This document shows, piece after piece, positions 7,574-16,170 of a stretch of 64,000 bases of DNA. Positions within the stretch are counted from its first letter, which is position 1. Each line of letters opens with the position of its first letter. The DNA comes from Salinigranum marinum. GTDB taxonomy: Archaea; Halobacteriota; Halobacteria; Halobacteriales; Haloferacaceae. Location of the stretch: positions 124,001-188,000 of the forward strand of contig NZ_CP100462.1 in NCBI RefSeq assembly GCF_024228675.1, read 5' to 3'. The notes under the pieces were generated by a model. It did no database searches. It had not been told where the DNA came from and saw nothing but the letters and a program-made list of their open reading frames with translations. Both the position numbers and the translations under genes were made by a program.

Positions 7574-10063
7574 TTACTCCGGCCCCGTCCGCGTCGTCTG
7601 TTCGGCGGTGGCGACGGCGGCGACGTTCTCCGGAACGTCGTGGACGCGGACGACGTCGACGCCGCGTTCGGCCGCCAGCGCCGTCGCGGCCACCGTCGGC
7701 GCGAGTCGGGCATCAGGGCCGCAGCCGACGTGTTCGAACATCGACTTGTGCGAGTGTCCGAGCATGACGGGTGTCCCGAGCGCCCGGAACTCGTCGAGTC
7801 GGTCCAGGAGTTCGAAGCTCTCGGGGGCGCGCTTTCCGAAACCCAGGCCGGGGTCGACGAGGAGGTCGGAGCGGTCGATGCCCGCCCGCTCGGCCAAAAG
7901 CACGCGCTCGGTGAGCGTCTCCAACACGTCGTCGACGACGTCGTCGTAGTCGTAGCCGCGGTCGGGGTCGACCGGGGCCGAGAGGCTGTGCATCACCACC
8001 GCCGGCACCCCGTGGTCGGCGACGACGCGACGCATCGCCGCGTCCGCGAGCCCGGTGACGTCATTCACCATGTCCGCGCCGGCGGCGAGCGCCGCGTCGG
8101 CGACCGCCGGCTTCCGCGTGTCGACCGAGACCATCGCGTCGAGATCGTCCAGGCGTTCGATCACCGGGCGGACGCGCTCGGTCTCCTCCGCCACCGAGAC
8201 CGGGTCGGCACCCGGCCGTGTCGACTCGCCGCCGACGTCGACGATCGCCGCACCCGCGGCGGCCATCTCCTCGGCCCGCGCGACGGCCGCGTCGACCGCG
8301 TCGTACTCGCCGCCGTCGTGGAAGGAGTCCGGCGTGACGTTGAGGATGCCCATCACGGCCGTGCCGTCGTTCCAGGGATACGCGGAGGGCTCCCCGCTGC
8401 CGACGCCGAGCGCTCGGTTCAGCTGCCCCGCGAGGTGTCGGCTCGCCCCCGACCGTCGGCGGAGGCGGCGGACCAGGTCGCGGAACTGCTCGCGCGTGCC
8501 GCTCACGACGACCGCGACGTGTTCGTCCGCGGTCGTGATGCCCGAGACCGCACACCACCCGCCCGCCGAGCGCATCGTCTCGTTCAGTTCGGCCGCCTCC
8601 GCGCGCCGGACGCGGAGCCTGATCGTCCGGTGGACCAGCCGGTCGGCGCACTCGCGGCGCGGACGCGCGGGGACGTCGGCGCGCGAGAGGACCGACCGGG
8701 CGCGTTCGGTCGAAGGGGTCCGAACGGGCGTCGGCGTCCGCGTCCAGCGGTCACGGGCCTCCGAGACCGTGTACAGCGAGCCCGTCACGAGCACGCAGTC
8801 CGTCGGGTTCGCGGTCCGGAGCGCCTCGTCTACGGCGGCCAGCACCGACTCGCACTGGTCGGTTCGCGCCGCGGTCTCGCGGTCGAACACGGCCGCCAGC
8901 GTCTCCGCGGACTGTGCGCGGCCGACGGCCGGTTCGGCGAGCACCGCCCGGTCGGCGGCCGGAAGCGACCGGCACATGGCGACGTGGTCCTTGTCGCGCA
9001 TCGCGCCGAAGACGAGGTGGAGCTCGTCGTAGTCGTAGCGGTCGAGCACCGTCGCGAGCTTCTCGCAGGCGTCGGGGTTGTGAGCCCCGTCGAGCACCAC
9101 CAGCGGCTCCCGCGACAGCACCTCGAACCGGCCGGGCCAGTGGACGTTCCGGACGCCGGCCGCGATCGCTCGCTCCGTCACCCCGACGTCGAGCGTCGCC
9201 CCGACCTGCCGCGCGAGGGTGGCGGCGACGCCTGCGTTGAGCGCCTGGTGTGTGCCGAGCAGCGGCGTCGTGGTCTGGACCGCCCAGTCCGGGCCGGCCA
9301 GCGAGACGGACGACTCCGCGATCGAGACCATCTCCGTCTCTCGGACCCGGACGTCGGGTCGCTCCCCGCCCCGGCGGTCGGCCGGCGCGTCCGTCTCTGG
9401 GGCCGCCTCGTCGTCGATGCCGACGGTCACGACGTCGGTCCGCTCGCGGATCGTCTCCAGCGCCGCGCCGGTCGCGCCGGTGACCAGCGGCGCGTCGGCG
9501 GGCGCGACGTGGGCCTTGTCGCTCGCGATCTCCTCGACGGTCGACCCCAGGATGTCGGTGTGTTCGAGGCTGACGCTCGTGACGGCCGCGGCGATCGGGT
9601 CGACGACGCTCGTCGCGTCGTAGCGCCCGCCGATCCCCACCTCGAGGACGGCGACGTCGACCTCCTCGCGCGCGAAGTGCCACAGCGCCAGCGCCGTGAA
9701 CGCCTCGAAGAACGTGGGCGCGTCGCCGTCGACCGAGCGGTCGACGATCGACGGCCAGGTCTCCTCGACGAACCGGACGACCTCCCGCTTGGGGATCTTC
9801 TGTCCCCGCACCTGCACGCGCTCGCGGAGGTCGTTCAGGTCGGGCGAGGTGTAGAGTCCGACGTCGAGCCCCGCCTCCCGCAACACGCGTTCGAGCAACC
9901 GTGCCGTGCTTCCCTTGCCGTTCGAGCCGGCCACCTGGACGGCGGTCAACTGCTCGTGTGGGTTCCCCACCTCCGACAGCAGGGAGGCGGTCGTCTCCGT
10001 GCCCAGTTTGGGCCGGAGTCGGCGGAGCCGTTCCAGCCTGTTCACCGCCTCGTGATACTCCAT
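7574..10063 (-). CDS. folCP: bifunctional folylpolyglutamate/dihydrofolate synthase - dihydropteroate synthase fusion
   Basis: An 829-residue fusion of two folate-biosynthesis enzymes. Residues 1-~420 are a Mur-ligase-type FolC domain: P-loop GSNGKGST (46-53), ligase motif LEVGIGGRYDATSVVDP, and DGAHNPDAC. Residues ~565-829 are FolP: GILNVTPDSFHDGG, VDVGGESTRPGA and VSVDTRKPAVADAAL are the pterin- and pABA-binding signatures. A ~140-residue Arg-rich middle section joins them. Such FolC-FolP fusions are known from haloarchaea, which use folates rather than methanopterin. I chose the ATG at 10063 (MEYHEAVNRLERL), where FolC proteins normally begin; the upstream extension is low-quality Arg/Pro sequence. 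It probably supplies the THF used by the surrounding C1 genes. Confidence 0.92.
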   Translation of the reverse strand: MEYHEAVNRLERLRRLRPKLGTETTASLLSEVGNPHEQLTAVQVAGSNGKGSTARLLERVLREAGLDVGLYTSPDLNDLRERVQVRGQKIPKREVVRFVEETWPSIVDRSVDGDAPTFFEAFTALALWHFAREEVDVAVLEVGIGGRYDATSVVDPIAAAVTSVSLEHTDILGSTVEEIASDKAHVAPADAPLVTGATGAALETIRERTDVVTVGIDDEAAPETDAPADRRGGERPDVRVRETEMVSIAESSVSLAGPDWAVQTTTPLLGTHQALNAGVAATLARQVGATLDVGVTERAIAAGVRNVHWPGRFEVLSREPLVVLDGAHNPDACEKLATVLDRYDYDELHLVFGAMRDKDHVAMCRSLPAADRAVLAEPAVGRAQSAETLAAVFDRETAARTDQCESVLAAVDEALRTANPTDCVLVTGSLYTVSEARDRWTRTPTPVRTPSTERARSVLSRADVPARPRRECADRLVHRTIRLRVRRAEAAELNETMRSAGGWCAVSGITTADEHVAVVVSGTREQFRDLVRRLRRRSGASRHLAGQLNRALGVGSGEPSAYPWNDGTAVMGILNVTPDSFHDGGEYDAVDAAVARAEEMAAAGAAIVDVGGESTRPGADPVSVAEETERVRPVIERLDDLDAMVSVDTRKPAVADAALAAGADMVNDVTGLADAAMRRVVADHGVPAVVMHSLSAPVDPDRGYDYDDVVDDVLETLTERVLLAERAGIDRSDLLVDPGLGFGKRAPESFELLDRLDEFRALGTPVMLGHSHKSMFEHVGCGPDARLAPTVAATALAAERGVDVVRVHDVPENVAAVATAEQTTRTGPE

Positions 10064-10432
10064 GCCAAGCGGTGTTCGGGTGACCACAAATAAAACTCCG
10101 CCCGGCGTCGGCCCGCCTCGGCACACCCCGGGGCGGCGAGCACGCGACCGCCGTGCCGTCCACGTGCGGGGTCGACGCCGGGGCGAACGGGCCGCGCCGG
10201 GACGGGAGGCGCTCGGGACAACTCCACAACACAATACGTATCTGATACGATGTGGTTCAGCGCGCGGAGCGAACGGACGGTCGGGCGAGGGGTCTCCGAG
10301 CCGCAGCCCGCGGAGACGCCGATTTGGCCCACGAGACGGCGGTTCCGGCCCGACCCACGGAAACCACGTCGTATCCGGAATCAGAGGAGTGTGCTAACAT
10401 TGATACCGGCGTCACCGAAACTCCGGTCCGAG
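10064..10432. other. 369-bp divergent promoter region folCP / fhs
   Basis: No gene is seen. An open frame continuous with fhs runs back to about 10250, but its Arg/Pro-rich sequence and lack of similarity to formate-THF ligase argue that it is untranslated. The only AT-rich patch (10226-10250) contains a perfect palindrome described separately. Confidence 0.5.
10237..10249. promoter_or_regulatory. 13-bp perfect palindrome between folCP and fhs
   Basis: CGTATCTGATACG reads the same on both strands apart from the central base. It lies in the only AT-rich part of the divergent intergenic region, about 185 bp from each start codon, and resembles a dimeric-regulator operator. Function is inferred. 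Confidence 0.4.
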
Positions 10433-12151
10433 ATGACAGTCGAAGACGAGGGTGAGCCGTCAGTACCGACCGATTACGAGATCGCACAGTCCGTCGAGAA
10501 GCGACACATCGGCGACGTCGTCGAGCCGTTCGGCCTCGAACGTGAGGACCTCGAACTGTTCGGCGAGCACAAAGCCAAGGTGAAGCTCGAGGCGATCGAG
10601 CGGATCAAACAGGAGAAGGAGGCCAACGGGAAGCTCGTGCTCGTCACCGGGATGACGCCCACACCGATGGGCGAGGGCAAGACGGTGACGACCGTCGGGC
10701 TGGGGCAGGCGTTCAACCAGCTGGGGAAGGACGCGCTCATCGCCGTCCGCGAGCCGTCGCTCGGGCCGGTGTTCGGCGTCAAGGGCGGGGCCGCCGGTGG
10801 GGGGTACTCGCAGGTGCTGCCGATGGAGGACATCAACCTCCACTTCACCGGTGACCTCCACGCGCTCACCTCGGCGCACAACCTGATCTCGACGATGCTG
10901 GACAACCACATCAAACAGGGCAACGAACTCGACGTGGCGGTCAACTGGGTCGAGTGGCCCCGCGCCATCGACATGAACGACCGCGTCCTCCGCGAGACCG
11001 TGATCGGTCTCGGCGGCGACGTCACCGGCGTCCCGCGCGAGGACGGCTTCATCCTCACGGCCGCGTCGGAGCTGATGGCCGTCCTGTGTCTCGCCGACAG
11101 CCTCGCGGACCTGAAAGAGCGCGTCGCCCGGATCATCGTCGCCTACGACGAGGCGGGCGACCCGATCACGGTCGACGACATTGACGCGACGGGCGCGGTG
11201 ACCATCCTCCTCAGGGAGGCGCTGAAGCCGAACGTCGTCCAGACCATCGAGGGGACCCCCGCGTTCGTCCACGGCGGTCCGTTCGCCAACATCGCCCACG
11301 GCACCAACTCGCTCATCGCCGACGACGTCGCCAGCCACCTCTCGGAGTATCTCGTCACCGAGGCCGGCTTCGGCTCCGACCTCGGCGCGGAGAAGTTCAT
11401 GAACATCGTCTGCCGGTTCGGCGAGATGTCGCCCGACGCGGTCACGCTCGTGTCGAGCGTCAGGGCGCTGAAATACCACGGCCAGGACATGTGGCCGCCG
11501 GATCTCGACGAACTCGAAGCCGAGGACGTCGACGCCGTCGAGCGAGGGTTCGAGAACCTCGACAAACACGTCCGGAACCTCCAGAAGTTCGGCGTCCCGG
11601 TCGTCGTCGCGGTCAACCGCTTCCCCGGGGACACCGACGCCGAGATCGAGGCCGTCGTCGACCACTGCGAGAACGAGCTGGGGGTTCGCGTCGCCGAGTC
11701 GAACCTCTTCCGCCACGGCGGCGAGGGCGGGCTCGACCTCGCCGAACAGCTCGTCGACGCCGCCGAGTCCGACTCGGAGTTCGAGCACCTGTACGACCTC
11801 GAGGGCTCGATCAAGGAGAAGATCGAGACGGTCGCGACCGAGATCTACGGCGCGGACGGCGTGACGTACCACGGCGACGCCGAGGACGACATCGAGCGCC
11901 TCACCGGGCTGGGATTCGACGACGTGCCCGTCTGCATGTCGAAGACGTTCCACTCGCTCAGCGACGACCCGAGCCTCAAGGGCGCGCCCGAGGACTGGAC
12001 GCTCGAGGTCAAGGAGGTGTACCCGTCGGCCGGCGCGGGCTTCCTCGTCGCGCTCACCGGTGACGTGCTGACGCTCCCCGGCCTCCCGAAGGAGCCGGCG
12101 GCGGCCAACATGGACATCGACGACGACGGCACCATCTCCGGGCTGTTCTGA
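10433..12151 (+). CDS. fhs: formate-tetrahydrofolate ligase
   Basis: A 572-residue formyl-THF synthetase. It interconverts formate + THF + ATP with 10-formyl-THF + ADP + Pi and is reversible, so it can recover ATP when methyl groups are oxidised to formate. The nucleotide-binding signature TPTPMGEGKTVTTVG (about 74-88) and REPSLGPVFGVKGGAAGGG, ITATGA-like and RFGEMSPDAVTLV segments are diagnostic, and length matches the family (about 557). The ATG at 10433 (MTVEDEGE) gives a normal N-terminus. It is divergent from folCP and precedes folD and metF on this stretch, which places it in the C1 oxidation block. Confidence 0.96.
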   Translation: MTVEDEGEPSVPTDYEIAQSVEKRHIGDVVEPFGLEREDLELFGEHKAKVKLEAIERIKQEKEANGKLVLVTGMTPTPMGEGKTVTTVGLGQAFNQLGKDALIAVREPSLGPVFGVKGGAAGGGYSQVLPMEDINLHFTGDLHALTSAHNLISTMLDNHIKQGNELDVAVNWVEWPRAIDMNDRVLRETVIGLGGDVTGVPREDGFILTAASELMAVLCLADSLADLKERVARIIVAYDEAGDPITVDDIDATGAVTILLREALKPNVVQTIEGTPAFVHGGPFANIAHGTNSLIADDVASHLSEYLVTEAGFGSDLGAEKFMNIVCRFGEMSPDAVTLVSSVRALKYHGQDMWPPDLDELEAEDVDAVERGFENLDKHVRNLQKFGVPVVVAVNRFPGDTDAEIEAVVDHCENELGVRVAESNLFRHGGEGGLDLAEQLVDAAESDSEFEHLYDLEGSIKEKIETVATEIYGADGVTYHGDAEDDIERLTGLGFDDVPVCMSKTFHSLSDDPSLKGAPEDWTLEVKEVYPSAGAGFLVALTGDVLTLPGLPKEPAAANMDIDDDGTISGLF

Positions 12152-12152
12152 A

Positions 12153-12182
12153 CGGCGGCTCCGGCGGCTCCGGCGGCTCCGG
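12153..12182. repeat. 9-bp tandem repeat after fhs
   Basis: The unit CGGCGGCTC occurs three times in tandem with a partial fourth copy, starting two bases after the fhs stop codon. Slippage-prone; no function evident. Confidence 0.7.
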
Positions 12183-12277
12183 AGATCTGGAGCCATCCGC
12201 CGCCCCCCGTCGGCCGTTCCAGTGGGGCGGACGATGGCTGGCCCTTTTATGTCGGGCCGGGACGCACGGACGAAGTG

Positions 12278-12490
12278 ATGTCCGAGAACCACGTCGAGAC
12301 CGTCGGTAGGATGCTCGAGAGCGTCTTAGAGGAGACGACCGACCCAGAACTGCGGTTCAAGCTCCGGACGGCGCTCCAACTGCTCGTGTTGATCGAAGAC
12401 CGACACGACGGGGCGCGCGCCGCGCTGGAAGAGGCCGAACTCGACCGCGAACTCCGCGAGAACCTCCGCGAACTGGGCTATCTCGACTGA
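12278..12490 (+). CDS. small acidic helical protein, function unknown
   Basis: A 70-residue, charged, fully helical-looking protein with many Glu/Arg/Leu (ETTDPELRFKLRTALQLLVLIEDRHDGARAALEEAELDRELRENLRELGYLD). I do not recognise a family. The composition and clean codon use match neighbouring genuine genes. The start could be GTG at 12275 or the ATG at 12278; the ATG is preferred. It sits between fhs (same strand) and folD (convergent). Confidence 0.65.
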   Translation: MSENHVETVGRMLESVLEETTDPELRFKLRTALQLLVLIEDRHDGARAALEEAELDRELRENLRELGYLD

Positions 12491-12542
12491 CGCGTCGGAC
12501 CGGAGCCGCGACCGGTCGCGGAGGTCGAGCGAGCGCCCGGCG

Positions 12543-13436
12543 TCAGGGCAACTCGACCGGGACCGACTCCTGGATGCTCGCGGCCTTGACCGTGTTGTAC
12601 AGCAGCATGGTGATCGTCATGGGGCCGACGCCGCCGGGGACGGGCGTGATGACGCCCGCCTTCTCCTTCGCGGAGTCGAAGTCGACGTCACCGACCAGTT
12701 CGTACCCCTTCTCGTTGTCGGCGTCCACGCGGTTGACGCCGACATCGATGACGGTCGCCCCCTCCTTGATCATCGAGCCGTCCACGAGGCCGGGATAGCC
12801 CGTCGCGGCGATGACGATGTCGGCCGCCCGGGTCTTCTCGGCGAGGTCCTGCGTCCGGGAGTGACAGACGGTCGTCGTCGCGTTGCCGCCCGGCGCTTTC
12901 TGGATGAGCAGGTTCGCCATCGGTTTGCCGACGATGTCGGAGCGGCCGACGACGACCGCGTCCTTCCCCTCGGGATCGACCTCGGCCGCCTCCAGGAGCT
13001 TCTGGACGCCGTGAGGCGTGCAGGGTTTGAACCGGGCGTCGCCAGCGACGAGTCGCCCGACGTTCTCGGGGTGGAAGCCGTCGACGTCCTTGACGGGGTC
13101 GATGCTCCGCAGGATCGCGCGGGAGTCGACGTGGTCGGGGACGGGCATCTGCACGAGGATGCCGTGGACGTCGTCGCGGCCGTTCAACGTCTCGACCGCG
13201 TCGAACAGCTCGTCGGCTGGCGCGTCGGGGTCGATTTCCTGATGGACGCTCTCGATGCCGAGGTCCTCGCAGGCGCGGCCCTTCATCGAGACGTACGTCT
13301 CGCTCGCGGGGTCGTCGCTCATCAACACCGTGGCGAGCCCCGGCGTCACGCCCGCGTCGGCGAGCGTCTCGATGCTCCCGCGGAGTTCCGCCCTGATCCG
13401 GTCGCCGACCGCGTTGCCGTCGAGGACGTGCGTCAC
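12543..13436 (-). CDS. folD: methylene-THF dehydrogenase / methenyl-THF cyclohydrolase
   Basis: A 297-residue bifunctional FolD that interconverts 5,10-methylene-THF and 10-formyl-THF via the methenyl form with NAD(P). The catalytic lysine is in TYVSMKGRACEDLGI, the active-site motif is ILVQMPVPDHVD followed by IDPVKDVDGFHPENVG, the Rossmann segment is VVVGRSDIVGKPMANLL, and the C-terminal PVPGGVGPMT is intact. It starts with GTG (MTHVLDGNAVGDRI). It links methylene-THF made by the demethylases to Fhs. A second FolD lies at 17991-18890. Confidence 0.96.
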   Translation of the reverse strand: MTHVLDGNAVGDRIRAELRGSIETLADAGVTPGLATVLMSDDPASETYVSMKGRACEDLGIESVHQEIDPDAPADELFDAVETLNGRDDVHGILVQMPVPDHVDSRAILRSIDPVKDVDGFHPENVGRLVAGDARFKPCTPHGVQKLLEAAEVDPEGKDAVVVGRSDIVGKPMANLLIQKAPGGNATTTVCHSRTQDLAEKTRAADIVIAATGYPGLVDGSMIKEGATVIDVGVNRVDADNEKGYELVGDVDFDSAKEKAGVITPVPGGVGPMTITMLLYNTVKAASIQESVPVELP

Positions 13437-13683
13437 CGCTCGCCACCGCCTACGACCGAGTCTGTCAGCGTGTGTGTCGTCATATCGGGTTCACTCTCCA
13501 GTCATCGGACGGAGCGTTATGAATTGCGATGCTCGCCTGCCTGTGACGTTTATGCGAGTGGCGGTTGTGTGGGGACGGCGTCGCCCTCGCGCGGGGCGGG
13601 GCGCTCGGGTGCCGCGCGAGGGCAGGCGATATTCACGCTAGAGCGACCCCCATTTATAACTGCGGACTACCTGAGGTCCACCA

Positions 13684-13692
13684 TTATTTATA
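13684..13692 (+). promoter_or_regulatory. TATA box of the DmdA-like gene (leaderless)
   Basis: TTATTTATA is centred about 27 nt before the ATG at 13715, which predicts a leaderless transcript. It sits inside an imperfect inverted repeat (CCACC...GTGGG, 13678-13697). A second TATA-like element, CATTTATAAC, is at 13651-13660. Confidence 0.55.
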
Positions 13693-13714
13693 GTGGGATG
13701 TTTGTTCCAAATCG

Positions 13715-15103
13715 ATGTCACAGAACGAAGGGCAAGTGTCCGAGCAGGAGCATCCGAACTACCCGAGCGTCGACCAGTCGGACCGGGTCGTACCCCGGAA
13801 CCTCCGACAGTCGGGGGACCCGGGGATCGAGATGCTCGTCTCGACGCGCGTCCGCAAGTCGCCGTTCTTCCACAAGTCGTTCAACGAGAACGGCGCCTGG
13901 CGCTGTACAGTCTACAACCGACTCTACCACCCGCGGGGACTCGTCGAACCAGAGGACGGCGGAGCGATGGCCGAGTACGAGGCGCTGACGAACAGCGTCA
14001 CCATCTGGGACGTAGCCGTCGAGCGCCAGATCCGTGTGAAGGGCCCCGACGCCGAGGCGCTCACGAACTACGTCATCACCCGCGACGCGACGCAGATCGA
14101 GCCGATGCACGGCAAGTATGTCATCCTCTGTAACGAGGACGGCGGCGTCCTGAACGACCCGGTGCTCCTGCGTCCCGAGGAAGACGAGTTCTGGTTCTCT
14201 ATCTCCGACTCCACGCTGATGCAGTGGCTCCAGGGCGTCAACGTCGGCATGGACTTCGACGTCGAGATCGACGAGATCGACGTCGCGCCGATGCAGATCC
14301 AGGGCCCGCTCGCGGAGGACGTCATGGTCGACGTCGTCGGCGACGAGGTCTCGGACATCCCCTACTACGGCCTGATGGACGCCGAGATCGACGGCGTCGA
14401 CGTGCTGATCAGCCAGACCGGCTTCTCCGGCGAGAAGGGCTACGAGGTCTACGTCAAGGACGCCTCGAAGTACGCCGAGCGCGTCTGGGACCCGGTCCAC
14501 GACTCCGTCGTCGAGCACGGCGGGATGCAGATCGCGCCCGGTCACCACCGCCGGATCGCCGCCGGCATCATGTCCTGGGGCCAGGACCTCGACCACGAGA
14601 CCTCGCCGTTCCAGGTCAACCTCGGCTACCAGGTGCCCGACGACAAGGAGGCGGACTACATCGGCAAGGAGGAACTCGAGCGCCAGAAGGAACTGATCGA
14701 AGGTGGCGAGTACCCGTTCAACCTGAAGCTGGTCGGCCTGAAGATGGCCGGCGAGCCGATCCGGGACTACGCCAACGACTTCTACCTCATCTCCGACCCC
14801 GAGACCGGCGAGGAGTGCGGCTACCTCACGTCGCCGTGGTGGAACCCTGAACTCGAAACGAACATCGGGATGGGCTTCGTCCCGGCCGAGATGCTGGAGG
14901 CCGAGACGGACGTCCCCCTGAACGACGAGATCTACGACGTCGAACTCGATCTGGAGTTCGGGGTTCACCTTCCCGATGAGTACGCCGAGGAGCCCGGCGA
15001 GCCGGTGTTCGCCACCACGGCGAAGGTGCCGTTCAAGGAGTCGGTGAACCCGAGCGCCCGCGAGCAGGCGAAGCTCAACGCCCGCGAGGAAGCCGACGAG
15101 TAG
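13715..15103 (+). CDS. DmdA-like THF-dependent methyltransferase (GcvT family)
   Basis: A 462-residue aminomethyltransferase-fold protein. Its core resembles DMSP demethylase (DmdA): RVRKSPFFHKSF, VYNRLYHPRG, NSVTIWDVAVERQIRV, LNDPVLLRPEEDEFWFSISDS, TGFSGEKGYEVY. DmdA moves a methyl from dimethylsulfoniopropionate to THF, giving 5-methyl-THF. It is longer than typical DmdA (about 370) by an N-terminal ~45 residues and a C-terminal acidic tail. A MetF-like reductase follows 140 bp downstream on the same strand, the expected next step for 5-methyl-THF. The substrate could be DMSP, glycine betaine or another methylated compound; sequence does not decide. It is not the glycine-cleavage T protein, since no gcvP/H are near. 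Confidence 0.8.
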   Translation: MSQNEGQVSEQEHPNYPSVDQSDRVVPRNLRQSGDPGIEMLVSTRVRKSPFFHKSFNENGAWRCTVYNRLYHPRGLVEPEDGGAMAEYEALTNSVTIWDVAVERQIRVKGPDAEALTNYVITRDATQIEPMHGKYVILCNEDGGVLNDPVLLRPEEDEFWFSISDSTLMQWLQGVNVGMDFDVEIDEIDVAPMQIQGPLAEDVMVDVVGDEVSDIPYYGLMDAEIDGVDVLISQTGFSGEKGYEVYVKDASKYAERVWDPVHDSVVEHGGMQIAPGHHRRIAAGIMSWGQDLDHETSPFQVNLGYQVPDDKEADYIGKEELERQKELIEGGEYPFNLKLVGLKMAGEPIRDYANDFYLISDPETGEECGYLTSPWWNPELETNIGMGFVPAEMLEAETDVPLNDEIYDVELDLEFGVHLPDEYAEEPGEPVFATTAKVPFKESVNPSAREQAKLNAREEADE

Positions 15104-15243
15104 TCGGCGAACGGTCCCGGCGGGCCGTCCGACCGAGGTTATAAAAACCGCAGGTAGCTGGACGCCATCGTCTTTAGGCCGGACCTGTTAACATCACATA
15201 CTGGCCGACGGCACGGCGGCACCCGGGCGGTCTTTACCCAATC

Positions 15244-16104
15244 ATGTCACTCACATCACCTTCGAAGCGGACGACAGCGGGAGTACAGCGACTGCTGGCG
15301 GAGCCGAAGTTCGAGCTGATGCCGTTCGACAGCTTCGGCGACCAGATGAGCCACCTGCCGGACGGCGCGGAGATCGCGATCACCGCCTCGCCGAGCCTGG
15401 GCATCGACGCGACCGTCGAGTGGACCGAGAAGGCCGCAGCGGAGGGGTACGAGATCGTCCCTCACGTCGCCGCCCGCTACATCGAGGGCGAGGAACACCT
15501 CGACGAGATCGCCCGACGGATCACCGACGCGGGCGTGACGAGCATCTTCGTCCCCGGCGGCGAACGCGAGGAGCCGGCGGGGCCGTACGAGTCGGCGTAC
15601 GACCTCCTGGTGGCGCTCGACGAACTCGGCTACGAGTTCGACAGAGTCGGCATCACCGGCTACCCCGAGGGCCACCACTTCGTCGACGACGAGACGATGG
15701 CGGAGGCGATGGAGAAGAAAGCGCCGTACGCCGACTACATCGTCACCCAGATCTGCTACAACCCCGACGCCGTCATCGAGTGGATCGAGGAGATCCGCGC
15801 CCGCGGGATCGAGCTCCCGGTCGAGGTCGGCATCCCCGGCGTCATGAAGTACCAGCGCCTGTTGAGCATCTCCCAGAAGGTTGGCGTCGGTGACTCCCTC
15901 GGCTTCCTCCGGAAGACGACCGGTGTGGTCGACTTCGTCCGCCAGCTCGTCGGCTCGCGCGGCAAGTACACGCCCGACAAGCTCATCGACGGCCTCGCGC
16001 CGTACACCGACGACCCCGACTACGGGATCCAGGGCGTCCACATCTACACCTTCAACCAGGTGCCCGACACGGAGTCGTGGCGCCGCGAGCGGCTGGCCGA
16101 GTAA
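15244..16104 (+). CDS. methylene-THF reductase-like protein (MetF family)
   Basis: A 286-residue TIM-barrel protein of the MetF family (FAD-dependent interconversion of 5-methyl- and 5,10-methylene-THF). Supporting segments are IVPHVAARYIEGEEHLDEIARRI, SIFVPGGEREEPAGPYESAYDLL, ITGYPEGH, DYIVTQICYNPDAV, and the C-terminal GIQGVHIYTFNQVPDTESW, matching the family's PGVHFYTLN end. Following the DmdA-like gene, it could run in the oxidative direction to turn 5-methyl-THF into methylene-THF for FolD and Fhs. A biosynthetic (methionine) role is the alternative. Confidence 0.86.
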   Translation: MSLTSPSKRTTAGVQRLLAEPKFELMPFDSFGDQMSHLPDGAEIAITASPSLGIDATVEWTEKAAAEGYEIVPHVAARYIEGEEHLDEIARRITDAGVTSIFVPGGEREEPAGPYESAYDLLVALDELGYEFDRVGITGYPEGHHFVDDETMAEAMEKKAPYADYIVTQICYNPDAVIEWIEEIRARGIELPVEVGIPGVMKYQRLLSISQKVGVGDSLGFLRKTTGVVDFVRQLVGSRGKYTPDKLIDGLAPYTDDPDYGIQGVHIYTFNQVPDTESWRRERLAE

Positions 16105-16170
16105 CGCGGCACGGTCGCAGCGCCTTCCCCGCCCGTCTCGCGCCCCCGATCGGGGGCCCCCGACCGAGCC

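Noticed and set aside
2210-10093. A 2,627-codon open frame on the plus strand opposite the demethylase and folCP genes
   Set aside because: It is the complement of three well-supported minus-strand genes. High third-position GC removes stop codons from antisense frames in haloarchaea; the translation is Arg/Val/Asp-rich without domains.
13715-15103. Glycine cleavage T protein (gcvT)
   Set aside because: Longer than GcvT, core residues fit DmdA better, and gcvH/gcvP are absent nearby.
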